From Turnera subulata (lineage: Eukaryota; Streptophyta; Magnoliopsida; Malpighiales; Passifloraceae), in assembly GCA_028386065.3 (NCBI GenBank), contig JAKUCV010003523.1, positions 54,969-118,968 of the forward strand: a stretch of DNA of 64,000 bases, given 5' to 3'. A program made the position numbers and the translations under genes. The notes under the pieces are model-generated. The model did not search any database. It saw only the letters and a program-made list of their open reading frames with translations, and had not been told where the DNA came from. Below are positions 47,701 through 56,385 of this stretch, in pieces. How positions within the stretch are numbered: position 1 is the stretch's first letter; every line of letters starts with the position of its first letter.

Positions 47701-49733
47701 CCATATAATCCACAATTGAAGCAAGCCAAGTGAAGGCCTTCATACTCAGCTCTCCACACCCTTCGCCCAAGCCGGAATTTAGCCTCTAGTGGTTTCGTGA
47801 GATCCACTTCAACACACACTTTAGCAAATTGCCCTCGTTCTGCTTGAAGCGTAGCACGGTCCACCTTAATGACTCTGCCCAATTTGCTACCCAGTCTCTT
47901 CAAGAAATTCTCATCATAAAACTCAACAGGGAGGTTCGGGAAATGGACCCAGACAGCCACATTATCAATAGATGCCTCATAAGGATCAAAATAAGGCCTC
48001 CATGGACGAACAGTCAAGTAATGATCTGCTACTGCCCAAGGACCTCCATTAAGAATATTGTGGTAATCCGCAGCACAGTTAAAACGCACAATGTAATAGT
48101 CATTTCCCAAATCAGCAATGGTGAAGGATCGACTAGTTACCCACTGAGAATGCAGACGAGAGAGTAAGAAACGATATCCTACTTTTCGGCCCAGCACTTT
48201 CACAATCAAAGCATGCTTCCACTTACTGTAGAGTCTCCTCTTTTCAGCCGAAGTTAGTCGAATCATCGGATAATCGTCATCGTCTTCATCATCATCAGAA
48301 TCCGAGACGACTTCAAGCTCCTCAGATTCGAAGCCAGCATCATCCATATCAGTATCTTTCACATTATGCCCAAGCAGCAGGTCCTTGTAGGAGGTCCTTC
48401 TTCTAGCTTCGTCCGCAGCTCCGTTCGGGTCTTCACCTCCAGTTTCCATGTCCATAACACCATTCTTCAGTCGGGCTTTCTTGTTTGCCTGAAAGTGAGC
48501 AGCATCGTCACCATTGAATCCGCCTTAGTTAAATCTTCAAAAGCATAAATTTGCGTTTTTCAGATTTTCAAAACTTCTAAAATATAAAGTTCGCCTGCAG
48601 GAACACAAAAAAAGTGTTTAGAAATGCCCCCTAAGATCTTATCCTGTATTAGCGAATAGTTATTTGAAGAATAAATAAACAAATGCAGAGTTATCTACCA
48701 CAGAATTTTAGAAACAATAATTATAGAAATAGTAAAAATTTTCAGAAACTTAATTACAGACTTATCATACTTCATCGCCAGAACCCCACATTGCTTTCGT
48801 GGGTAAGACACTTCCGGCCGAGTATCAGCACAGACTTTCGATAGGCTCATCAACTCCGTCTCGAACTCTGAAAACAAACAGACATTAATTCTCTTTATAA
48901 AAAAAATCCTCCTAAGATAAAAAGCAAGAAAAAATGCACACTTTCTCGCCTCAACAATACTCTGTACAAGGCTTGAGCACTACTCTACTCGATAAATTAT
49001 CTTGAACAATGCCTATGTCTTGGTCCGTCCTTGAATAAATTCATTTTTAAAAAACAAAAAGAAGATATAAATCATGCATGTTTTCACAATATGCCATATA
49101 TGTTAGTTGTCACCCAATCCAATAAAAAAAGATGTGGTTCAGGCTTAATTAGAAGGCAAAGAAGAGCAATCTTTTAGCATCAAAGAAAAGAAGAGCAATC
49201 TTTTTAACAATTCTTTTTTTCTAATACTACTATTGAGCTGGCAAGGAACGGGGTGCAAATTAGCACGTTTCTGGGTATAAGGCTTTCTTTTGTGAGTTGT
49301 GTATGAGCTGTATTACTGGACTTTGGTTTTGTGGTGTTAGTCATCTTCTTATGACTACCCACTTATTATTTGGTTAATAATATTCTCGTTTTATAAAAAA
49401 AAAAAATCAAGAAAGCAAGATGACAATTTATAAAATACCAGAACACTTCAGCTCAGCCAGCCGATCAAGCGTGCGGCTAATACAGTGAGGCAGATCATTC
49501 CTCAGGCACTGCACACCACCACATCATATCATACAGCAAAATCATATGGTATATAATTATGAGTCCAAACAAGTAACAACGAATAGTAGCGTAACAGATC
49601 AAAATGGGATACTCACTTTCTCATGCAATTCTATGAGACACCGGCAAGTAAGCCTCCTACCGTCTCTCTCTTTTTCAGAACTTCTTATCCATAAAATCGT
49701 CACAAGGCCCGCAAAACCCAATAATGGCCACAT
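41793..49733 (-). CDS. Small membrane-anchored protein of unknown family, copy 2
   Basis: Five minus-strand exons: 49733-49617, 49508-49439, 48867-48758, 42338-42278, 41842-41793; 408 nt, 135 aa. All borders are GT/AG, and phases agree throughout. The protein starts MWPLLGFAGLVTILWIRSSE, a likely membrane segment or signal anchor, followed by a charged, possibly helical tail containing CLRND, LSKVCADTRPEVSYPRKQC and MSDLKCH, ending QCLGLSYL. A 6.1 kb LINE lies in intron 3 and a LINE tail in intron 2, yet the frame is intact. Likely noncoding leader exons lie upstream: one ends at about 49939 (AAAGAG|GTTGG) and one at about 55791 (AATCCAG|GTACGT), with a copia element between them. Exon 5 rests on phase and a clear TTTTTTACACAG acceptor only. 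I do not recognise the family; no function is claimed. Confidence 0.5.
42501..46621 (-). pseudogene. LINE ORF2 (endonuclease, reverse transcriptase, RNase H), broken
   Basis: Starts MIKFLYWNCRGARSRR (46621), the usual endonuclease opening of plant L1 ORF2. Two stops interrupt it within the first 50 codons (near 46505 and 46482). A long frame (46468-44057) then carries the rest of the endonuclease (IKSDHHPILL), the reverse transcriptase (FRPIGLCNETYKVIAKVL, DLEKAYDRVSW, RGVRQGDPLSPYLF and the FADDLILF catalytic box) and NWDSVCVPP. Frameshifts near 44060 and 43675 separate it from the zinc-binding linker (CEVCGREETTLHVLRDC) and the RNase H domain (LKLNTDGASKGNPG, EVDSQPVLKLL, ANGCADRLANLG). Two stops and two shifts mean this copy cannot make a full protein. 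Confidence 0.9.
46653..48455 (-). CDS. LINE ORF1 (DUF4283 and CCHC zinc knuckle)
   Basis: One uninterrupted frame of 600 codons from an ATG at 48455. An acidic N-terminus (DSDDDEDDDDYPMIRLT) precedes a DUF4283-type domain (about residues 70-210, with GPWAVADHYLTVRPW and VAVWVHFPNLPVEFYD). A CCHC zinc knuckle follows (CFNCGLYGHREEVCP). The rest is long, low-complexity and polar, with an RSRSRSS-type stretch. ORF1 proteins of plant L1 elements bind element RNA. The intact frame contrasts with the broken ORF2 and suggests either recent insertion or only light decay. ORF1 ends 32 bases before the ORF2 start codon. Confidence 0.85.
   Translation of the reverse strand: MDMETGGEDPNGAADEARRRTSYKDLLLGHNVKDTDMDDAGFESEELEVVSDSDDDEDDDDYPMIRLTSAEKRRLYSKWKHALIVKVLGRKVGYRFLLSRLHSQWVTSRSFTIADLGNDYYIVRFNCAADYHNILNGGPWAVADHYLTVRPWRPYFDPYEASIDNVAVWVHFPNLPVEFYDENFLKRLGSKLGRVIKVDRATLQAERGQFAKVCVEVDLTKPLEAKFRLGRRVWRAEYEGLHLACFNCGLYGHREEVCPSKNVDQAQAQKAATPPPTYRPGAAIPKVRPEVFETRGEWMLVQKKGWSRRSAQAKNPGPSTGAQNAKVGSMPTGSGKSGDGSRFDILQNLEVDVGTKDPTTDGKIIGEPSKSVRVEDSHLDMDVEASQPNGFLVEGSKKNITPKGNQGIIIQDVHDVQPRVGRTTSRNLPLKDITNVGTGKEKLVQSNRTRSRSRSSTRGRRSSRSGNDDVIEGGVSLSRGLPRTRTQVVPDSLASVSNTAMQYGNKQDSLIGNGPQDCSGGPHDDVKNKNDPSYAIQDFMDHGGGSDVGNNDAGNLETVAYAVVDSAHSVPDGNTPSAVSIDAVDLAASHDVLSVLGVSH
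49233..49406 (+). mobile_element. 5'-truncated LINE 3' end with poly(A)
   Basis: About 174 bases ending TTTGGTTAATAATATTCTCG, then TTTTAT and 12 A, are present here but absent at the paralogous site near 38255, where AATACTACTAATTAATT continues directly to AAGAAAGCAAGATG. The tail style fits plant L1 3' ends. No clear target duplication is visible. It lies in intron 2 of the small unknown gene, opposite to its direction. Confidence 0.6.
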
Positions 49734-50520
49734 GGTGCAAAGTCCAAACTGCAGAAGTTACTGCATTGCATGGAGTTTTTCAATCAGAAAAAAAAAATGG
49801 ATATGTCAGATATATAAGTGATTCAATCCAACCCTTTATCAGATACGAGTTCAATTCTAAAACCACCAAAGACTTTGATTTTTTTTTTGTTTTTTGCTGG
49901 AAACAAAAATGGAATCACAGGTTAAAAACTATACCAACCTCTTTCCAAGAAGTCTTTGATATTGATCGATACAAAATGTTTTAATAATCAAGCAGCTAGA
50001 ATATGTGCTATTTTGCGGAAAATTTTAATATAATATAAGTTGATTTCTGATCAACTGATTTTGAAACTAAAAATTAATGATAGAACATGTAATTTTTTTT
50101 TTCCTTTTGGTGTCATCAAACTCGCGAAAATAAGTAGAAGAGAACAAAGAAGTATATAAAAAAAGAAAGGAAAAACTCATACGAGAATGTAGCAAAAAAA
50201 AAAAAAAAATCCTCCCGCAAACTTGGGAAGTCAGTCTAAGGAGAAATAAAAATCAAAAGAGTAAAAGAGAGATTTTATTAAAGAAAAGAGTGAGAAGAAT
50301 GGCATGCACCTTGTCCAATTAAGTGACCCACGAACTGAAACGATTTTAATAAGCCCACAACTCCAAAAGTTTATATATATAAAAAAAAATTTTAAGCATG
50401 TTCAACAAGTTTTTTTTTTTTAAAAAAAAAAAGCTAAAACAACTTGACTTGCACTTAAAATATAAGGTAAATAAGAAAAATAATATAAAAAGTAAATAGG
50501 AGAATGACGGGGGTTGCTGT

Positions 50521-51113
50521 TGTTGGGCCCGGTGACACTATCTCGCGGAAATAATATCACCTCACAAGGAAATAAACAAGTAGAGGACAAAAAGGATAAA
50601 TGACACACAATATTTAACGTGGTTCACCCAAACACCGGGCTACGTCCACAATCCCGATCCCACCGGAAAAACTTCCACTATAAAAATAGTAGGCTTACAA
50701 GAGAGACTTTCCTAAATTTTAGGGGTATAACAAACCTAGAGTTCTACCCAAAATAGTGCCTCACAAGGTGTTTCCCAAGTATTTGTGAAAAATACCCCTA
50801 AGGTATTTTTTCTCACTATTTTGTCACTCCCTAATTTTAAGAAGGGAATTTTTCTTCTCAATTTTCTTCTCTTCCACACGCTCTCTCTTTCACTCTCTTA
50901 TTCACAATTTTTGTGAATGTTGGGATGCTTTGAAGAGCAAATGAGAAGCCTATTTATAGGCATCTTGTCAGGGACTAATTTGCAAAAACTAAGAACTTCA
51001 GGGACTAATCTGCAAAACACTTAGTGCTCCACTAACTACTCCACTAATAGCAATTAGTGCTCCATTAATGCTAGTGGTGGGCCCCACAATGAGGAGGAAC
51101 CCACTCACCAACA
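50521..51113 (-). repeat. 3' LTR (left) of the copia element
   Basis: 593 bases with TGTTGGGCCC at the plus-strand left end and CACCAACA at the right. It aligns end to end with 54867-55459. Confidence 0.95.
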
Positions 51114-51129
51114 ATTCTCCCCCTTCCGA

Positions 51130-52722
51130 CTACATGTTGGGGGGATCCACCAGTCCGGCAGCTTCACGGCAGTATTCAAACTTCCCTCTTGGAAGTGTCT
51201 TTGTCAGCATGTCAGATCCATTCTCTTCTAATCGTTGAAGTACCTTCTCTATATACTTCTCCTGAGACAGCCATATCTTCTTGGCTTGTCGATCTCGAAC
51301 AATTCTCATCCCGAGAATTTGTTTTGCTGGCCCCAAGTCTTTCATGGCGAAAAACTTGCTTAGCTGTGCTTTCAAGCTGTTGATTCTGGAGACATTCTGG
51401 CCAACAATCAGCATATCATCCACATAGAGTAATAGATTGATGAAATCATCGTCAGAAAATTTCTGGACGAATACACAGTGGTCTGAAGTAGTCTTCTTAT
51501 AGCCCTGTTGCTCCATTACAGACTCGAACTTCTTATACCACTGTCTTGGAGCTTGTTTTAAGCCGTAAAGGCTCTTCCTCAATCTGCAAACATAATCCTC
51601 TTTTCCTTTCCGCTGGAAACCCTCTGGCTGCTCCATGTATATTTCTTCTTCCAAATCACCATGTAGGAAGGCTGTTTTGACATCCATCTGTTCAACCTCC
51701 AGGTTAAGACTCGCAGCTAATCCCAGCACTGTGCGGATTGAGGTCATTTTCACCACTGGTGAGAAGATTTGATCAAAGTCAATCCCTTTCCTTTGACTGA
51801 AACCTTTGACAACTAATCTTGCTTTGAATCTTGGAAGTGGACTGTGCTCTTCATACTTGATCCTGAACACCCACTTGTTTTTCAAAGCCCTCTTGCCTTT
51901 AGGCAGCTTCACTAGTTCAAATGTCTTGTTCTCATGCAAGGATTTCATCTCTTCTCGCATGGCTTGAATCCACTTCTCCTTATGCTCATCACTAACAGCT
52001 TCATCATAGCTTTTCGGCTCTCCCCCATCAGTGAGTAATGAATACTCGTTTGGAGAGTACCTAGTAGAGGGTTGCACGGCTCTTCCGGACCTTGTGCGAT
52101 AAGGAGAATTACTAGATGGCGGAGGAGGGTCATCACTAGCTGAATCATCATTAGCTGCATCATCATTGCCATCATCTTCAATAGCATCTTCTGGCACATC
52201 TTCAGCAGGATCATCTGGAATTTCAGGATGAATATCCTGAACATCATCTCCAACTTGTCTCGGCGTCTCTATTGGAGGTAACTGAAACTCCTCTAGATCA
52301 TTACTAGGCTTCTCTGCTTTGTCAATGTCTTCTATGGTCTGATCCTCCATAAAGACAACATCTCGACTCTTGATAAGCTTCTTCTCCACTGGATCATAGA
52401 ATCTATAGCCAAGCATGTCTTGACCATAGCCGATAAATACACACTGCCTTGTCTTGCCATCTAGTTTGCTTCTTTCATCCTTTGGAATGTGGACATGAGT
52501 TTTGCACCCAAATACTCGTAAGTGATCATAGGATATGTCCCTTCCTGACCATACCTTCTCTGGAGCTTCATACTGAAGAGGGACACAAGGTGAATGGTTC
52601 AGCACATAAGCCGCTGTGAGTAGTGCTTCACCCCAAAAGACCTGTGGTAACTTCGAGTGAGAGAGTAAGCATCTTGTTCTCTCAATCAAAGTTCTGTTCA
52701 TCCTCTCAGCTAGGCCATTCAA
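51130..52722 (-). CDS. copia integrase C-terminus and reverse transcriptase, RNase H deleted
   Basis: 530 codons. It opens NGLAERMNRTLIERTRC, the end of the integrase core (catalytic Glu context), continues through the VFGCKTHVHIPKDERSKLD GAG-polyprotein-type viral-zinc-free spacer and an acidic linker, then the reverse transcriptase (NKWVFRIKYEEHSPLPRFKA, VKTAFLHGDLEEEIYMEQPE, LYGLKQAPRQWYKKF and the catalytic YVDD at about residue 433). After YIEKVLQRL it jumps to NGSDMLTKTLPRGKFEYC, the extreme C-terminus of copia polyproteins, so nearly all of RNase H is gone without breaking the frame. The element therefore lacks an activity needed for its own reverse transcription. The start codon is arbitrary because the true polyprotein begins at 54590. 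Confidence 0.85.
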   Translation of the reverse strand: MNGLAERMNRTLIERTRCLLSHSKLPQVFWGEALLTAAYVLNHSPCVPLQYEAPEKVWSGRDISYDHLRVFGCKTHVHIPKDERSKLDGKTRQCVFIGYGQDMLGYRFYDPVEKKLIKSRDVVFMEDQTIEDIDKAEKPSNDLEEFQLPPIETPRQVGDDVQDIHPEIPDDPAEDVPEDAIEDDGNDDAANDDSASDDPPPPSSNSPYRTRSGRAVQPSTRYSPNEYSLLTDGGEPKSYDEAVSDEHKEKWIQAMREEMKSLHENKTFELVKLPKGKRALKNKWVFRIKYEEHSPLPRFKARLVVKGFSQRKGIDFDQIFSPVVKMTSIRTVLGLAASLNLEVEQMDVKTAFLHGDLEEEIYMEQPEGFQRKGKEDYVCRLRKSLYGLKQAPRQWYKKFESVMEQQGYKKTTSDHCVFVQKFSDDDFINLLLYVDDMLIVGQNVSRINSLKAQLSKFFAMKDLGPAKQILGMRIVRDRQAKKIWLSQEKYIEKVLQRLEENGSDMLTKTLPRGKFEYCREAAGLVDPPNM

Positions 52723-52903
52723 CTGTGGAGTTTTGGGTGGAGTAAACTGATGTCGAATACCATGCTACCCCAAAAGACCTGTGGTAACTTCGAGTGAGAG
52801 AGTAAGCATCTTGTTCTCTCAATCAAAGTTCTGTTCATCCTCTCAGCTAGGCCATTCAACTGTGGAGTTTTGGGTGGAGTAAACTGATGTCGAATACCAT
52901 GCT
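52630..52903. repeat. 137-bp direct tandem duplication in copia pol
   Basis: The unit beginning ACCCCAAAAGACCTGTGGTA at 52630 repeats from 52767 and ends with CGAATACCATGCT both times. 137 is not a multiple of three, so it shifts the frame between integrase and reverse transcriptase. The two units look identical. Confidence 0.95.
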
Positions 52904-54590
52904 CTTTGCAGTAAGCATCAAATGGACCTATGTATTCACCGCCATTATCTGTCCGGATGCACTTCAACTTCTTTCCTGTTTCCCTTTCCACCATAGTTAG
53001 AAACTGCTTGAAGACTGACAAAACTTGATCTTTAGACTTCAATGTGTAAGCCCAGGTTTTCCGTGAGTGATCATCAATGAAGGTCACAAAATATTGGGCA
53101 CCACCAAAGGACTTGTTGAAAGGCCCGTAGAGATCTGAGTGTACTAGTTCTAGCACATCTTTCTTTCTAGAAGGAGGAAAGCTCTTGAAAGAAACTCTAT
53201 TTTGCTTACCAGCTAGACAGTGACTGCACTTCTTCAGCTGGATTTGGTTCAATCCTGACATAACATTCTTCTTAACCAGCTTCACCATTGACTTCTCACC
53301 CATGTGTCCAAGGCGTCTATGCCACAGCTGAACTTGGCTGTCGTTCTCCATAACATTTACATCATGCTGAGGAACCTTTGCCTGGGTCACGTACAACTTT
53401 GACACCTTTGTACCTCGTGCCACCACTAACGAGACTTTGGTGAGCTTCCATTGACCATTGTAGAAGGTATTACAAAAACCTTCCTCGTCGAGCTTATCAA
53501 CAGAGATTAGATTCAGACGCATATTTGGAATATGCCTGACATCCTTCAAAAGCAGCTTCATCCCATTCATGGTCTCTAGGCAAACATCTCCTTTGCCGAT
53601 GACCATTGAGAATTTATCATTTCCCATTCTTACAGTCCCAAAATTACCAGGAGTGTAAGAAGAGAAGAGTTCTCTCCGTGGTGTAGCATGAACAGTAGCA
53701 CCACTGTCAACTACCCAGCTTGTCTCCTGGATAGTAAGGTTGATGATATCATCATCACAAACTACATTGAACTCTCTGAGAGAATTCGCTTCATCATCAC
53801 TGCTTTCTTCTTTCTTCACATCTTTGCCTTTGTTCTTCTTCTGGTCCTTTTTGAATTGTTGGCAGAATCTCTTGATGTGACCCTTCTTCTTGCAGTAATG
53901 GCACTCAACATTGGCAAATTTGTTGGACTTTCCTCTGCTCTTGTCTCTGCTACTTTGACCTTTGTTCTGGCTTCTCCCCCTCGTCACTGTGGCTAGTACC
54001 TCTGACTGTGAAGAAGACGAGCCTTGTGTTCTTCGTCTCATCTCTTCATTCAGAATGCCACTTTTGACGGTTGCCATACTCACGACACCGTTAGGTGCAG
54101 AGTTTGTGATTGAAACCTTCAAGGTTTCCCATGAATCTGGGAGAGTTGCCAGGACCATAAGAGCAAGCACCTCATCGTCGAATTTTATGCCCATACTAGC
54201 CAACTGGTCCACGATCCCTTGCATCTCATTAAGGTGATCTGCAACCAATTTTCCTTTCTGGTATTTTACTTGCATCAACTTTGTCAAGTAAAATAGCTTG
54301 TTGTTCCATGTCTTTGAGGCATATAATTCTTCGAGCTTCTCCCACAACGTTCTAGCATACTCAATGCCAGAAACGTGGTTGTAAACATTATTCTCAACAA
54401 ATTGCCGTATATAGCCGCAGACTTGGATGTGTTCAAACTTCCACTCTTCGTCTGACTTATCTTCAGGCTTTACCGTACTGAACACCGGTAAATGCATCTT
54501 CGTCATGAATAGGAGATCCTTCATCTTGTTTCTCCATAAGTGGTAATTTGTGCCATCAAGGGTGATCATCTTGTTTATCCTCGCCTCCAT
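52719..54590 (-). CDS. copia gag-protease-integrase polyprotein (5' frame)
   Basis: 623 codons from an ATG at 54590. Residues 1 to about 200 are UBN2-type gag (LDGTNYHLWRNKMKDLL, TLPDSWETLKVS). A CCHC knuckle (CHYCKKKGHIKRFC) lies at about 230-243. The aspartic protease site WVVDSGATVHAT is near 292-303, with DVRHIPNMRLNLIS further on. The integrase zinc finger (HRRLGHM...CSHCLAGK) and core follow, with HSDLYGPF, FIDDHSRKTW and TDNGGEY catalytic contexts. The frame then enters the first copy of the 137-bp duplication and ends shortly after it in out-of-frame residues (SMVFDISLLHPKLHS). No other damage is seen. Confidence 0.9.
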   Translation of the reverse strand: MEARINKMITLDGTNYHLWRNKMKDLLFMTKMHLPVFSTVKPEDKSDEEWKFEHIQVCGYIRQFVENNVYNHVSGIEYARTLWEKLEELYASKTWNNKLFYLTKLMQVKYQKGKLVADHLNEMQGIVDQLASMGIKFDDEVLALMVLATLPDSWETLKVSITNSAPNGVVSMATVKSGILNEEMRRRTQGSSSSQSEVLATVTRGRSQNKGQSSRDKSRGKSNKFANVECHYCKKKGHIKRFCQQFKKDQKKNKGKDVKKEESSDDEANSLREFNVVCDDDIINLTIQETSWVVDSGATVHATPRRELFSSYTPGNFGTVRMGNDKFSMVIGKGDVCLETMNGMKLLLKDVRHIPNMRLNLISVDKLDEEGFCNTFYNGQWKLTKVSLVVARGTKVSKLYVTQAKVPQHDVNVMENDSQVQLWHRRLGHMGEKSMVKLVKKNVMSGLNQIQLKKCSHCLAGKQNRVSFKSFPPSRKKDVLELVHSDLYGPFNKSFGGAQYFVTFIDDHSRKTWAYTLKSKDQVLSVFKQFLTMVERETGKKLKCIRTDNGGEYIGPFDAYCKEHGIRHQFTPPKTPQLNGLAERMNRTLIERTRCLLSHSKLPQVFWGSMVFDISLLHPKLHS

Positions 54591-54866
54591 CTGGATCAGA
54601 GACTGACTAGCTCCTCGATCTAGGAAAATCCTTGCGGTGAATAGTGCCCGTACAAGTAGTGAATTGAACTAATTCGATAATTCCCAGGAAAGATGGCCTA
54701 GCCGATCTTCTAAGACAGAATTATCATTCCAAGATAAATCTCAGGAAAGACTGGAGGAACAAAGGTTCACTTAAAACCCAGCCTCCTAGACAGGACTTAC
54801 TTGCACAGTGTATTAATTCACAACCTTGCACTTGACAAAGCACAAACCTTCTGCTCCGCCACCAGT

Positions 54867-55459
54867 TGTTGGGCCCGGTGACACTATCTCGCGGAAATAA
54901 TATCACCTCACAAGGAAATAAACAAGTGGAGGACAAAAAGTAAAAATGACACACAATATTTAACGTGGTTCACCCAAACACCGAGCTACGTCCACAATCC
55001 CGATCCCACCGGAAAAACTTCCACTATAAAAATAGTAGGCTTACAAGAGAGACTTTCCTAAATTTTATGGGTATAACAAACCTAGAGTTCTACCCAAAAT
55101 AGTGCCCCACAAGGTGTTTCCCAAATATTTGTCAAAATTACCCCTAAGGTATTTTTTCTCACTATTTTGTCACTCCCTAATTTTAAGAAGGGAATTTTTC
55201 TTCTCAATTTTCTTCCCTTCCACACGCTCTCTCTTTCACTCTCTTATTCACAATTTTTGTGATTGTTGGGATGCTTTGAAGAGCAAATGAGAAACCTATT
55301 TATAGGCATCTCGTTAAGGACTAATTTGCAAAAACTAAGAACTTCAGGGACTAATATGCAAAATACTTAGTGCTCCACTAACTACTCCACTAATAGCAAT
55401 TAGTGTTCCATTAATGCTAGTGGTGAGCCGCACAATGAAGAGGAACCCACTCACCAACA
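54867..55459 (-). repeat. 5' LTR (right) of the copia element
   Basis: 593 bases, same ends as 50521-51113, followed in minus direction by AC and the primer-binding site. Differences from the left LTR are scattered substitutions, with no size change overall. Confidence 0.95.
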
Positions 55460-55462
55460 GCT

Positions 55463-55463
<1 letters not shown>

Positions 55464-55496
<33 letters not shown>
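55464..55496. repeat. G homopolymer (33 bases)
   Basis: An uninterrupted run of 33 G directly after the copia LTR. Duplication copy 1 has GCGGCGGCCGGG in the same place. Such a run is rare in plant DNA and may be an assembly or sequencing artefact. Confidence 0.95.
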
Positions 55497-55497
<1 letters not shown>

Positions 55498-56385
55498 GGT
55501 GGATTAATTAACTGATTATATTTTCTGAAGTTTGATTAACTGGTTCTTTTATCCACCAATTTCATAGTTTCAATTTCATCACCATAGACTCCACTCAATA
55601 CAGTACAGTTTATTAACTGCATATATTAGTCCGAATATTAGTTTATTTCTCCGAGGAAAAAGAACCCATAAAAAACATAACAACAAAAATTGGAATCAAA
55701 ACAAAAAGAAAAAAAGAGGCCCTGGCTACAGGTTACACCAGCTAGCTAGGTTAAAAATCAAATGATCAATATTGTTATTTTACGTACCTGGATTTCTCTG
55801 CAGCGAAATCCCTAGCTTGTTCGGGTAGTTTGTAAACCTTATGCACTGCTACAATAATCCCACAAAGTTTGTTTATTGCTGATAAGCTATAATACAAGAG
55901 CTCGATTGGAAATTAATGTGATTCTAGCTACCAAGTTCAGCAATCCGACATAAAGAGTGGGGAGGGAGTGATTAAACTAAATTATGATGCTAATTAAGCT
56001 TTTTATATATTGACGCCTAAAGGACATCCAGACAAAATCACAACCCATGGGGTGGTTCTACCAGTTGGGTTAATTATAAATTACCAATGGTACATTAATT
56101 TGACATTTATGTTTTCGTTTTTGTTTGGAAGTTATCGATGGGGCAAACTGGTATCAGTATCTATTGTTTTGATGATGATCTAAGTAGCAAAAACCTTGCT
56201 AATAATGGGTATCGTGGACGGATGGATTTGCGTGATGGCTAGTGTTCCAACTTCCAATAAATATAATTTGATTTCTTTTCCCATCTCTTGACAATATTTT
56301 GCCATTCCAGGTTTCTTCAACACATTATAAAATTTGGCAAAAACTATTTTCTTTCCCTTTTTTTTTGCTAGACCTTAGATACCCC

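Larger units (their letters stand above)
42456..48524 (-). mobile_element. L1-type LINE with C-terminal RNase H
   Basis: About 6.07 kb, apparently full length, minus strand: ORF1 (48455-46653), ORF2 (46621-42501, broken) and a short A-run tail (plus-strand TTTTTT at 42456-42461). Copy 1 of the duplication gives the empty site: CTCTAGTAGTTAAATC at 37543 corresponds to CTCTATTAG...TTAGTTAAATC here, so the target duplication is short (TTAG, perhaps TTAGTT). It lies in intron 3 of the small unknown gene, in the same orientation. Confidence 0.9.
50521..55459 (-). mobile_element. Ty1/copia element (Tork/Tnt1-like), near-intact frames, RNase H deleted
   Basis: Minus strand: 5' LTR 55459-54867, primer site 54864-54853 (TGGTGGCGGAGC), gag-protease-integrase frame 54590-52719, integrase-end and reverse transcriptase frame 52722-51130, polypurine tract (GGGGGAGAAT) at 51114-51123, 3' LTR 51113-50521. 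Both LTRs are 593 bases with TGTTGG/CCAACA ends and differ at roughly 20-25 positions. A 137-bp direct duplication splits the polyprotein into two frames. No matching target duplication: flanks are GCTGT and GCTCG. It sits in the inferred leader region of the small unknown gene. Confidence 0.92.
42014..56385. repeat. Tandem segmental duplication, copy 2 (interrupted by elements)
   Basis: Aligns with 37081-41010 after removing the LINE (42456-48524), a LINE tail (49233-49406) and the copia element (50521-55459). Homology starts at TGGATAATTAATTA near 42017 and is lost after GCTAGACCTTAG near 56380. About 78 bases present in copy 1 (39456-39533) are absent at the copia site. Confidence 0.85.

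Noticed and set aside
43054..48167. Plus-strand frames of 60-127 codons
   Set aside because: They are antisense to the LINE ORFs and show no independent features.
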